Of a DNA stretch of 64,000 bases, positions 19,334-27,122 are shown one piece after another. The DNA lies in the NCBI RefSeq assembly GCF_902459615.1, contig NZ_CABPSA010000008.1, forward strand, positions 186,001-250,000. Reading direction: 5' to 3'. The notes under the pieces are model-generated. The model did not search any database and was not told where the DNA came from. It was given only the letters and a program-made list of their open reading frames with translations. Within the stretch, counting starts at the first letter, position 1; each line of letters opens with the position of its first letter. The position numbers and the translations under genes were made by a program. This DNA is from Pandoraea commovens. GTDB taxonomy: Bacteria > Pseudomonadota > Gammaproteobacteria > Burkholderiales > Burkholderiaceae.

Positions 19334-20013
19334 ACCTTGTTACGGCATCCCGTTTTGTCGAGACAGTTGCGGATGTGAAAATTGACCGTTCGAGCGGAAA
19401 TGCCGAGGATTTCGCCGATCTCGTCGGCCGTCTTCCCCTCTGCGGTCCACAGTAGCACTTCACGTTCGCGCATCGAGAGAGAATCGATGTCGAAAGGGGG
19501 GCGCTTCGGCCGTAGAAGGCGACTCATGGCCTCGTGCGTATAGTTCGCTATCGCCCCCATCCCGACACGCAACGAAGCGATCTCAGCGGCATTGAGTGGG
19601 GGCTGCGTGCGTCCGAAATTCAGCAGCCCGAATTCGCCGTGCGGCCCCCAGCTCGATCGCGCGACACCATGATTGAGTCCGAATCGCGAGGCGGCTTCCC
19701 AGAAGGCGTTCGCCGACGGTAGCGTCGGATCGCGCCAGATCAACAGACGGTCGCTGTGCTGACCCACGACGACGGTCGGGTCGACTTCGATGAAATTATG
19801 CTTTGCGTAATAGTCCATCCAACCCGGCGGATACGTGTCGAAGATATGCAACTCCGACTGCGTTGCGCTGCGATGGCTGCGAAAGCCGTAACACGTGTAA
19901 TCGAAGCCGATTCGTTTGGAGAACTCGTCGATGCGCTGAAACAAGATTTGCGCATCTGTAATGCCGTTGCAGTCCTTATCCATTGCTTCGAGCAAATGCA
20001 TCAAGGCAGACAT
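19300..20013 (-). CDS. luxR: LuxR-family quorum-sensing transcriptional regulator
   Basis: This 237-residue regulator has an N-terminal autoinducer-binding domain and a C-terminal LuxR-type helix-turn-helix (about residues 170-235, with LSMREREVLLWTAEGKTADEI and ISARTVNFHI). Key signal-pocket residues are present: W65, Y69, D78, P79 and W93. GGAG precedes the ATG at 20013. It faces the luxI-type gene and shares 34 bp of 3' sequence with it, so antisense interference between the transcripts is possible. The likely target is the palindrome at 18438. The PpnR-type name used in Pandoraea may apply. Confidence 0.9.
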   Translation of the reverse strand: MSALMHLLEAMDKDCNGITDAQILFQRIDEFSKRIGFDYTCYGFRSHRSATQSELHIFDTYPPGWMDYYAKHNFIEVDPTVVVGQHSDRLLIWRDPTLPSANAFWEAASRFGLNHGVARSSWGPHGEFGLLNFGRTQPPLNAAEIASLRVGMGAIANYTHEAMSRLLRPKRPPFDIDSLSMREREVLLWTAEGKTADEIGEILGISARTVNFHIRNCLDKTGCRNKVQSAIRLVMWR

Positions 20014-20563
20014 GATGTCTCCAGGGGGAAGTCGGATGCTTGTGCGCTTAACTGCTTATTTTAGAGACACCGATTCCGAAAGCGCGCACGACGCCACCAT
20101 GGCGAATTACGCCATGTCGGCCCCTGGGTCATGCTGATGCGTCGGAGTTTTTAATTGAACACTGCGAATAAGATGGTGTCGCTTACGTTGGCAATCGTTT
20201 CGCACGCCGTGGCAAATGCAATAAATCGAAAGCACTACGTACCGGTGTCGGGTGGCTCTGGCCACATGTATGAACTTGGTTCCGTACACCGATGCGCTGA
20301 AGAATATCAACGAGTTAACGGTATTTCAATGAATGCATCGAAAATATTGAAAAACGAGACTTCTCGAATTTCAAGATATTTTTTTGTTGTTTTTTATCGT
20401 CTAAGATCGAAGATTTTGTCTGAAACGGATCCTGTTTTTCGCGCCTTTTTTATTGATGTTTTTGGCTTTTTGTTTTTTTGAGAATCGTTGTCAGGAATTC
20501 TAATCGACGCTTCTGAAGCGCGCAATCATTAATTAAAAGGTTACTGATTTCGCGTGCCGCGCA
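20014..20563. other. AT-rich gap between luxR and a DUF1801 gene
   Basis: No gene can be supported with confidence here. From about 20290 to 20540 the DNA is strikingly AT-rich, with long T and A tracts, against a GC-rich background. One 108-codon frame (20155-20481, TTG start) encodes an unrecognised basic protein ending in a Phe-rich stretch, without a clear ribosome-binding site. The region may be the remnant of an acquired segment or an upstream regulatory sequence for luxR. Confidence 0.5.
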
Positions 20564-20944
20564 TTACCCGCGATTCGCCTTGATGGCTTCGCGAATAAGA
20601 TGGGCTAGCGCTTTCTCGTCAATGTCGACGCCTTCACGGAAATCGATGGCGCGGCGGGTATTGCCTTCGAGGCTGGCGTTGAATAGACCCGTGGGGTCGG
20701 GGAGCGAAGCGCCTTTAGGGAAGGTCAGTTTGACGGCCGCCTTATAGGTTTCCCCGGTGCATAGGATCCCGTCACAGGACCAGACGGGCACGCGCCACTT
20801 CCATTCCTCGACGATATCGGGGGCTGCGCGCGTCACGATGGCGCGCAGGCGGGCGAGCATATCGCCACGCCAGTCTGCGAGCTCAGTGATACGGGCGTCG
20901 ATAAGTGCTGAGGCTTCGTCGGGTGAGGGAAAGGCCTTCTTCAT
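20564..20944 (-). CDS. DUF1801-family protein
   Basis: This is a 126-residue cytosolic protein of the DUF1801 (YdhG-like) family, recognised by VEEWKWRVPVWSCDG, LTFPKGASLPDP and the RRAIDFREG segment near the C-terminus. The ATG at 20944 is chosen over the in-frame TTG at 20959 because GGAGA lies 9 bases before it. The molecular function of the family is not established. It stands alone, with its 3' end facing the AT-rich gap. Confidence 0.8.
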   Translation of the reverse strand: MKKAFPSPDEASALIDARITELADWRGDMLARLRAIVTRAAPDIVEEWKWRVPVWSCDGILCTGETYKAAVKLTFPKGASLPDPTGLFNASLEGNTRRAIDFREGVDIDEKALAHLIREAIKANRG

Positions 20945-21004
20945 GTCGAGCGTCTCCAATAGGGAAAGAAACCGCGCGTAGAAAAAGGCCTCATTCTAAC
21001 GAGA

Positions 21005-22165
21005 TCAGAACGCTGCCGAGTAGATCGCGAAGGCGTCGGCTTCGGAGACTTCGCGGGGGTTGTTGACGAGAAGGCGCGTCTGAAGCATTGCGTCGCTGGC
21101 CATACGTGCGATGTCATCCTGCTTGACGCCCACTTCGCGCAGCGTGCGCGGAATGGCGGTGTCGACGATCATCGACTCGATGTGCCGGATCAGCGCATCG
21201 GTTTTCGCTTCATCGCTGCCGGTTGCCTTGACGGGAAGGATCACGTCTGCAAGTTCTGCGTAAAGCTTGCTGGCTGCGGTTGCATTGAAGCGCATGACGT
21301 GCGAGAGCACCAGCGCGTTCGACAGACCGTGGGCGACGTGAAAGATGCCACCGATCGGGTAGGCGAGCGCGTGGACGGCGGCTACCGGCGAATTGGCGAA
21401 CGACTGCCCGGCGAACATCGCGCCGACCAGCATGGCTTCGCGTGCTTCGCGGTTTGCGCCATCGTTGCAGGCGGGCAGGAGATTGCGCGAGAGCAATTCC
21501 AGGGCCTTCACGGCGAGCATGTCCGAGATCGGATTTTTCAGGTGTGCCGACGTATAGGCTTCGATCGCATGCACCATCGCGTCGATACCCGTGGCGGCGG
21601 TCGCCGCGCGCGGCAGGCCGAGCGTGAGTTCTGCGTCGAGGATCGCGAGATCGGCAAAGAGTTGCGGTGCGACGACACCCATCTTCGTTGTCTCGCCGGT
21701 CGTCACGATCGACACGGCCGTGACTTCCGAACCGGTGCCTGCGGTCGTCGGCATTTGGACCAGCGGCAGGCGCGTGCCCGTCACCTTCTTCACACCGTAC
21801 ATGTCCTTGAGCGATTGCTTGCCCGGCAGCAGCACTGCGAGCAGCTTGGCCACGTCCATCGACGAACCACCGCCCAGCCCCAGCACGATTTCGGCGTCTG
21901 CCGCGCGAGCACGCTCGGCGGCTTCGAGCACCACGTGTTCGGGCGGATCGGCGATCACGTCGTCGATGACCGACACTTGCCAGTCGTGCTTCGTCAGATC
22001 GGCCAGCGCCGGGGCGAGCAGACCGCTCTTATGCAAAAAGCCGTCCGTGACCACGCACAGGCGTTTGGCCGACGGAAACTGCTCGCGCAGGAGAGCGCCC
22101 AGGCGGCGCGCTGCGCCGAATTCCACGACGACGGTGGGGACCGTCTGGAAACGAAATGCGTTCAT
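21005..22165 (-). CDS. Iron-containing alcohol dehydrogenase
   Basis: This is a 386-residue group III (Fe-dependent) alcohol dehydrogenase. It has the NAD-binding GLGGGSSMDVAK motif (about residue 97), the family signature PTTAGTGSEVT, and metal-ligand regions GIDAMVHAIEAY and HALAYPIGG....HG. It is the last gene of the minus-strand unit gabD-ABC importer-adh, 38 bp after the livF-like gene. Next to a succinate-semialdehyde dehydrogenase, oxidation of a hydroxyacid such as 4-hydroxybutyrate to succinate semialdehyde is plausible. The 4-hydroxybutyrate dehydrogenase of Cupriavidus belongs to the same superfamily, but the substrate is not fixed by sequence. Confidence 0.88.
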   Translation of the reverse strand: MNAFRFQTVPTVVVEFGAARRLGALLREQFPSAKRLCVVTDGFLHKSGLLAPALADLTKHDWQVSVIDDVIADPPEHVVLEAAERARAADAEIVLGLGGGSSMDVAKLLAVLLPGKQSLKDMYGVKKVTGTRLPLVQMPTTAGTGSEVTAVSIVTTGETTKMGVVAPQLFADLAILDAELTLGLPRAATAATGIDAMVHAIEAYTSAHLKNPISDMLAVKALELLSRNLLPACNDGANREAREAMLVGAMFAGQSFANSPVAAVHALAYPIGGIFHVAHGLSNALVLSHVMRFNATAASKLYAELADVILPVKATGSDEAKTDALIRHIESMIVDTAIPRTLREVGVKQDDIARMASDAMLQTRLLVNNPREVSEADAFAIYSAAF

Positions 22166-22203
22166 GATCGCTTTCCTATTTTCCTATGAAGACTTGATAA
22201 GAC

Positions 22204-22845
22204 TTACGCGACCATCTGGCCGCGATCGATCCGGTAGACGTTGTCGAGCACCGCACCGGCGTGCTGCAAATCCGCACCCGAGAGAATGACGGCGAGGCCT
22301 TCGCCGCGCATCTGGCCGATCACTTCGGCAATGCGCTTCGACAGGGCCGGGGCCACGCCTTCGAACGGTTCGTCGAGCATCAGCAGTCGCGAACTCGTCA
22401 TCAGCGCGCGGCCGACGGCCACCAGTTTCTGCTGGCCACCCGACAATTGCAAGGCGCGGCGCGGGGCCCACTCGCGGGCCTCCGGAATGATGCGATACAC
22501 CTTGTCCAGACGTGCCTGTACATCCTTCGCCTTGAGTGCCCACGCAGGCACGCAAAGGTTTTCTTCCACCGTCATGTCAGGGATCAGACGACGATCTTCC
22601 GGCGCATAGCCGATACCCAGCGAAGTACGTTCGTGCGACGGCGCTTTGACCAGATCCACACCATCGAACGTCAACGTGCCGCCGTTGGCCTTCACGAGGC
22701 CCATGATGGCGCGCAACGTCGTCGTCTTGCCCGCGCCGTTGCGTCCGATCAGCCCGACGATGGCGCCCTTGGGCACCGAGAACTGCACGCCCCGAAGAAT
22801 GTCCGTCGCGCCGAAGCGCACATTCAGATTTCCGACTTCAAGCAT
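22204..22845 (-). CDS. LivF-like ABC transporter ATP-binding protein
   Basis: This ATPase subunit of a branched-chain-amino-acid-type (HAAT) importer has Walker A GRNGAGKTTT, the signature LSGGQQKLVAVGRAL and Walker B LLMLDEPFEG. At 213 residues it is slightly shorter than typical LivF (about 235), with the C-terminus ending just after the D-loop/H-region. The expected switch histidine position reads LSGADLQHA, so the canonical H may be altered. Its start overlaps the livG-like stop by 8 bp, indicating translational coupling. It energises import of the operon's unknown substrate. Confidence 0.87.
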   Translation of the reverse strand: MLEVGNLNVRFGATDILRGVQFSVPKGAIVGLIGRNGAGKTTTLRAIMGLVKANGGTLTFDGVDLVKAPSHERTSLGIGYAPEDRRLIPDMTVEENLCVPAWALKAKDVQARLDKVYRIIPEAREWAPRRALQLSGGQQKLVAVGRALMTSSRLLMLDEPFEGVAPALSKRIAEVIGQMRGEGLAVILSGADLQHAGAVLDNVYRIDRGQMVA

Positions 22846-23602
22846 GGGCTACCTCGCCAGCCATATTTCCCGACGCTGGCGTTGCTGCCACCGTCTCGCC
22901 AATGATCAACTCGCGCACCTGCGGGTCGGCCAGCACCACGTCGGGTGTCCCGTCCGCCAGAATGCGGCCGTCGCAGAACGCCAGCACGCGGTCGCTGTAG
23001 CGGCGCACGATTTCCATATCGTGTTCCACGAACAGCACCGTGATGCCCAGTGCACGCGCGGCATCCAGCACGCGATTCATCACGTCGAATTTCTCTTCCG
23101 CTGCAACGCCTGAAGTCGGTTCGTCGAGGAGAAGAACTTCCGGTTTGCAGACCATTGCGAGCGCGATATCGAGTAGTTTGCGCACGCCTTCAGGCAAGGT
23201 GCCTGAGATCATGTCGGCAAACTCCAGCACGCCCAGACGCGCCAGACTCTCGTTCGCCAGCTCCGCCGACAAACCCGAAATCGCCAGCGCAATCTCGATG
23301 TTCTCGCGCGCCGTCTGCGAGCCGAACAATTGCGGAATCTGGAACGAACGCGCAATGCCCAGACGCGTGATCTTGCGCGGTGCGAGGCCCGTGATGCGCT
23401 TGCCACGGAACATGATCTCGCCGCGATCCGGCTTGATGTAGCCCGTGAGCATGTTCACGAACGTCGTCTTGCCTGCGCCGTTCGTGCCGATCAGACCGAC
23501 CACGCTCTGTGCGTCGATGTTGACGGTGATGTCCTTCGCGGGCGTCACGCTCCCGAAGGTCTTGTGCAGGCCCGTAGCCTCAATGATGTGTGTCGATGCC
23601 AT
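22838..23602 (-). CDS. LivG-like ABC transporter ATP-binding protein
   Basis: This is the second ATPase of the importer: 254 residues from the ATG at 23602, with AAGAGG upstream. An earlier in-frame start at 23674 would run into livM. Walker A is GTNGAGKTT and Walker B is VLLLDEPTSGV. The signature segment reads LPEGVRKLLDIA instead of the usual LSGGQ-type sequence, an unusual but recognisable form in LivG relatives. The LFVEHDME switch-histidine region is intact. The gene lies 10 bp after the livM-like gene. Confidence 0.87.
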   Translation of the reverse strand: MASTHIIEATGLHKTFGSVTPAKDITVNIDAQSVVGLIGTNGAGKTTFVNMLTGYIKPDRGEIMFRGKRITGLAPRKITRLGIARSFQIPQLFGSQTARENIEIALAISGLSAELANESLARLGVLEFADMISGTLPEGVRKLLDIALAMVCKPEVLLLDEPTSGVAAEEKFDVMNRVLDAARALGITVLFVEHDMEIVRRYSDRVLAFCDGRILADGTPDVVLADPQVRELIIGETVAATPASGNMAGEVAHA

Positions 23603-23612
23603 CTCGTGCCTC

Positions 23613-24629
23613 TTATGCTGCGTCGGCCGAAGCGTTGACTTTCGCGGTCGCCGTCTGCGTGACGGGATGTGCAACTGCCGCCTTGCGACGCCCCAGACCC
23701 AGACTCGTGAGACCGCCCGGCAGGAAGGCGATGATCGCGAGCATGATCGCGCCCATCACGATTTGCCACGTGTTCGGTGCGTAGCGATACGCCATCGCCC
23801 GCGCCACTTCGAGCAGCAACGCGCCGATGAACGGCGAGAAGGCGAAGCGGGTGCCCGAGAGCACGGCGATGAAGACGAATTCGCCCGAGGTCGTCCAGAA
23901 CGCCATGTCCGGATCGATGTGGCCGATGTTGAACGCTTGCAACGCACCCCCGAGACCGGCGAGCGCGCCTGCGATCACGTACGTCAGGTGAATGTTGCGA
24001 CGGGCGGAAGTGCCCAGATACTCCACGCGGATCTCGTTGTCCTTGATCGCGGGACCGAGGCGTCCCTGCGTGGAGCGCATGTACACCGCCACGGCCATCA
24101 CGCAAACGATGGCAGCGATGAAGCCCACCGCGAACAGGTTCGTGCCCGTGAGTTGCCACGGCTCGGCACTGCTGCCGAGGGTGGGTGCGTTCACGTTGAA
24201 GCCGTCGCTGCCGCCGAGTTCGACGTTATTGAGCAGCAGGCCGTAGCAGATCATCGACAACGCCAGCGTGAGCATCGCGAAGAAGATGTCGCGATAGCGT
24301 GCCAGCAAAAAGCCGAGCACGAAGGCCAGCACGGCCGACACGACCATCGACACGGCGAGCAGCGCGAACAGCTCCGTCAGACCGTAGTAGTTCATGCCGA
24401 GGCCCACGCAATACGCGCCGACCGCGAAGAACAACGCCTGACCGAACGACGCGAGCCCCGTGCGCAGCAACAGCGCCAGACCCAGTGCGACGATGCCCTT
24501 CGATAACGCCACCGACACCAGAAATTGCCATTGGGGCAGGGCGAGACCTGCTGCGCCGATGACGACGAAACCGACCACCGCGAGCCACGTGCCGGGCGCG
24601 CGCAGTTGGGAACAGATTGCGGAACTCAT
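23613..24629 (-). CDS. LivM-like ABC transporter permease
   Basis: This inner-membrane permease has 338 residues and about ten hydrophobic segments. The family hallmarks GLALLLRTGLASFGQALFF and the cytoplasmic coupling region around ARRNIHLTYVIAGALAGLGG are visible. Its start overlaps the livH-like stop by 4 bp (ATGA). It has an extended Ala-rich C-terminal tail after the last membrane segment. It pairs with the LivH-like subunit to form the translocation channel for the substrate delivered by the periplasmic protein encoded upstream. Confidence 0.87.
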   Translation of the reverse strand: MSSAICSQLRAPGTWLAVVGFVVIGAAGLALPQWQFLVSVALSKGIVALGLALLLRTGLASFGQALFFAVGAYCVGLGMNYYGLTELFALLAVSMVVSAVLAFVLGFLLARYRDIFFAMLTLALSMICYGLLLNNVELGGSDGFNVNAPTLGSSAEPWQLTGTNLFAVGFIAAIVCVMAVAVYMRSTQGRLGPAIKDNEIRVEYLGTSARRNIHLTYVIAGALAGLGGALQAFNIGHIDPDMAFWTTSGEFVFIAVLSGTRFAFSPFIGALLLEVARAMAYRYAPNTWQIVMGAIMLAIIAFLPGGLTSLGLGRRKAAVAHPVTQTATAKVNASADAA

Positions 24630-25522
24630 ATCTTGCGAGCCTCCAGCGGAGCGAAGATGCCTTTCGGACGCACAGCCAGCACCAGCGCCATGACGATGTA
24701 GATGGAGAACAGCTCGCCTTGCGGCCAGTAATGCACGGCACTCGCGCGCACCAGACCCACGAGCAACGCACCGAACGCCGCGCCGGGCAGCGAACCCAGC
24801 CCGCCGATCACGACGACGGCGAACGTAAGCACCACGATCTCCACGCCCATGCCGGGCGCGACCGACACGGTCGGTGCGGTGAGTGCGCCACCGATGGCGG
24901 CGAGCACCGCGCCTGCCATGAACGTCACCACGAAATAACGGCTCACGCGAATGCCCATCGCCTGACTGACTTCACGGTCGTGAATCACCGCGCGCAGCAA
25001 GCGGCCGCTGCGGGTGAACTTCAGGAACGCTGTGAGGCCGATGCCCGCGACGAGCGCCACACCCACGATCAGGAAGTTGTAGTTCGGGTACGAGAGATCG
25101 CCGAGGTCGAAGTTACCGAGGAAGCTGTACGGTTCCGAGACCGAGTACGGATCGACGCCCCAGACGAGTTTGATAGCGTCTTCCATGATGAGGAAGAGCG
25201 CATAAGTGACGAGCAGAAGCACCACGGGGTCCTGCCCGTAGAAGCGCTTCAGAATGCCGCGCTCCATGATGAAGCCGATGGCTCCGCCCGCGACGATGGC
25301 CGCCAGCACGAGCAACAGATAGCTCACGTAGAGATTGCCGCCCTGGGCAACCCACGGGCCGATCAACGTCACGCCAGCATACGCGCCCAGCGCGTACAGG
25401 CTGCCGTGCGCCATGTTCAAGATTTTGAGCACGCCGTAGACGAGGGTCAGTCCCAGAGCAACCAGGAACAGCCACGCGGCGTACATCACCCCGTCCACCA
25501 GGACGGCGTAGATCTGCGACAT
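24626..25522 (-). CDS. LivH-like ABC transporter permease
   Basis: This 298-residue inner-membrane permease starts at the ATG at 25522, which has AAGGAGA upstream. The N-terminal LTLVYGVLKILNMAHGSLYALGAY motif region is diagnostic of LivH-type subunits, as is MGIRVSRYFVVTFMAGAVLAAIGG near the C-terminus. About eight membrane segments are present. The gap to the substrate-binding protein gene is about 150 bp, while the downstream genes overlap. It is part of the gabD/adh-associated import operon. Confidence 0.87.
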   Translation of the reverse strand: MSQIYAVLVDGVMYAAWLFLVALGLTLVYGVLKILNMAHGSLYALGAYAGVTLIGPWVAQGGNLYVSYLLLVLAAIVAGGAIGFIMERGILKRFYGQDPVVLLLVTYALFLIMEDAIKLVWGVDPYSVSEPYSFLGNFDLGDLSYPNYNFLIVGVALVAGIGLTAFLKFTRSGRLLRAVIHDREVSQAMGIRVSRYFVVTFMAGAVLAAIGGALTAPTVSVAPGMGVEIVVLTFAVVVIGGLGSLPGAAFGALLVGLVRASAVHYWPQGELFSIYIVMALVLAVRPKGIFAPLEARKI

Positions 25523-25674
25523 CTCGCATTCTCCTTGGAACGCAAGGCCGGACGCAGTCAGCGCCACGACACCGGCCTTGCGGGTACCGCTTTATTGCGA
25601 GGGGGACGAAGACTTGCCCGTCCTCCCGAACTTGATGCTTAAGTGTTACGCGACAGGATCTGCCGGGGGATGGC

Positions 25675-26967
25675 TTAGTGCTTCAGGCCGCCCTTGATCC
25701 AGTCGGCCGACTTCACGCCTTCCGGCGGCGTGACTTCGGCGATCGCGTACTGCTTCACGTCGGTCACGGTGACCTTGCCGTTCACGTTCTTCACGATGCC
25801 GAACGCGGTGCCTTGCGCGGCCTGGTGGCCCTTGCCCAGCGTCAGGCCGATCTTGCCAGCCGGTGCTTCGAAGGCGAGGTGTTCGAACGACGCGATGACC
25901 TGCTCGGGCGTGGGCTGCTTGCCGCCGTTCGCGGCTTGTGCCTTCTCGTAAGCGGCCTTGAGCGCGAGGATGCTCTGGTTCATCTTGTACGACGGGTAGC
26001 TCGGCGTGTCGTTGAACTTGGCGCTGTAGGCGGTGCGCAGCCAGCGGTTCAGGGCGTTGTCCGGCGCGAACATGCCGTACATGCCGCGAGCGCCGATGAT
26101 CACGCCGTCCGGCAGACGCGTCTTGCCGTGCGTGGCCGTTTCACCGGCGGTGAGCACCGTGAGCGACTTCTTGAACAGGTCGCGCGGACCGGCCTGCACG
26201 ACGAGACCTTCGAGGTCGCCGCCCCAGAAGCTCGAATGCAGCACGTCCGGGTGGGCGGCGAGCAGGCTGGAAATGCCAGCGTTGTACTGACCTGCGCCCA
26301 GTTGCGGCATTTGCGAGCTGACCGACTTGGCGTTCGGCTTGAGCGACTTGAGCGTGCCTTCGAAGTCGGCCCAGGCGTCCTGACCCCAGGCGTAGTTCTG
26401 GTTGATACCGGCGTACGTTTGCAGATCCGGCTTGCGTTCTGCGACGTAGCGGGCAGCGCCCACGTTGTCCATCGTGGCGGTGGCCACCGGGCGGAAGACG
26501 TACTTGAAGCTCGCGTCTTCGAACACGCGCGGCGTGCCGCAATCGAAGAACAGCGTGACCTTCTTCATTTCTTCGGCCACCGGTGCAATCGCCAGGCAGT
26601 TGCCCGACGAGGTGTAGCCGACGACGTAATCGACGCCTTGGTTCAACAGGTTGCGGTACTCGCTGACCTGCTTGCTCGTGCTGCCCGCTTCGTCGATGTA
26701 GACGAGTTCGATCGGTGCGCCGCCGAAGCCCTTCGTGGCATACGGGGCAGGCACCTTGCCAGCGTTAAGCTCGGCAGCGGTGACTTCGGCGGCGTTCTTG
26801 GCCGGCACGCCGAAGGGACCGGCGGCAGCGCCCGACATGAACGTCACGATGCCGATCTTGATCGGCTTGGCATCGGCGTGTGCCGTGGTGGCAACCGAGG
26901 CGATCGCGGCGCCGGCCGCAAGTGCGAGAGCGAGCGGCTTCATGCCGCGCTGGATAACGCGCTTCAT
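25675..26967 (-). CDS. Periplasmic substrate-binding protein of LivK/AmiC type
   Basis: This 430-residue protein has a Sec signal peptide (basic MKRVIQRGMK, Ala-rich core, cleavage near AHADA). The mature part begins KIGIVTFMSGAAAGPFG, typical of type I periplasmic-binding folds of the branched-chain amino acid class. The conserved block NQNYAWGQDAWADF lies in the second lobe. It captures the substrate for the adjacent LivH/M/G/F importer. Substrate identity is not evident; the flanking dehydrogenases hint at a hydroxyacid or semialdehyde precursor. Four GTCGA motifs at 10-bp intervals lie just upstream of its start. Confidence 0.88.
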   Translation of the reverse strand: MKRVIQRGMKPLALALAAGAAIASVATTAHADAKPIKIGIVTFMSGAAAGPFGVPAKNAAEVTAAELNAGKVPAPYATKGFGGAPIELVYIDEAGSTSKQVSEYRNLLNQGVDYVVGYTSSGNCLAIAPVAEEMKKVTLFFDCGTPRVFEDASFKYVFRPVATATMDNVGAARYVAERKPDLQTYAGINQNYAWGQDAWADFEGTLKSLKPNAKSVSSQMPQLGAGQYNAGISSLLAAHPDVLHSSFWGGDLEGLVVQAGPRDLFKKSLTVLTAGETATHGKTRLPDGVIIGARGMYGMFAPDNALNRWLRTAYSAKFNDTPSYPSYKMNQSILALKAAYEKAQAANGGKQPTPEQVIASFEHLAFEAPAGKIGLTLGKGHQAAQGTAFGIVKNVNGKVTVTDVKQYAIAEVTPPEGVKSADWIKGGLKH

Positions 26968-27000
26968 ACTGGTTTCCTTTGGTGGTGTTACGACGTGTAT

Positions 27001-27035
27001 GTCGACGGGTGTCGATGAGTGTCGATGTATGTCGA
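27001..27035. repeat. Four GTCGA motifs at exact 10-bp spacing upstream of the binding-protein gene
   Basis: GTCGA occurs at 27001, 27011, 27021 and 27031, so it repeats on one DNA face roughly once per helical turn, 34-68 bp before the minus-strand start at 26967. This could be a regulator-binding array or a simple tandem repeat; no known operator is recognised. Confidence 0.55.
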
Positions 27036-27076
27036 TTTATGAACGTGCGGAGTCTGATGCCCCGGTGCGGTGCCCG

Positions 27077-27115
27077 GGCCTGCCAGGGGTTTGCCGATGG
27101 CTTGCCCGGCAGGCC
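27077..27115 (-). terminator. Intergenic hairpin between gabD and the binding-protein gene
   Basis: Perfect GGCCTGCC / GGCAGGCC arms with further inner pairing lie directly after the gabD stop. There is no clear T-run, so it may attenuate or stabilise the transcript rather than end it. It would let the importer be expressed differently from gabD. Confidence 0.4.
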
Positions 27116-27122
27116 GCCTACC

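Noticed and set aside
20155-20481. 108-codon TTG-start frame in the AT-rich gap
   Set aside because: No ribosome-binding site, no recognisable domain and composition dictated by AT tracts; reported only as part of the gap.
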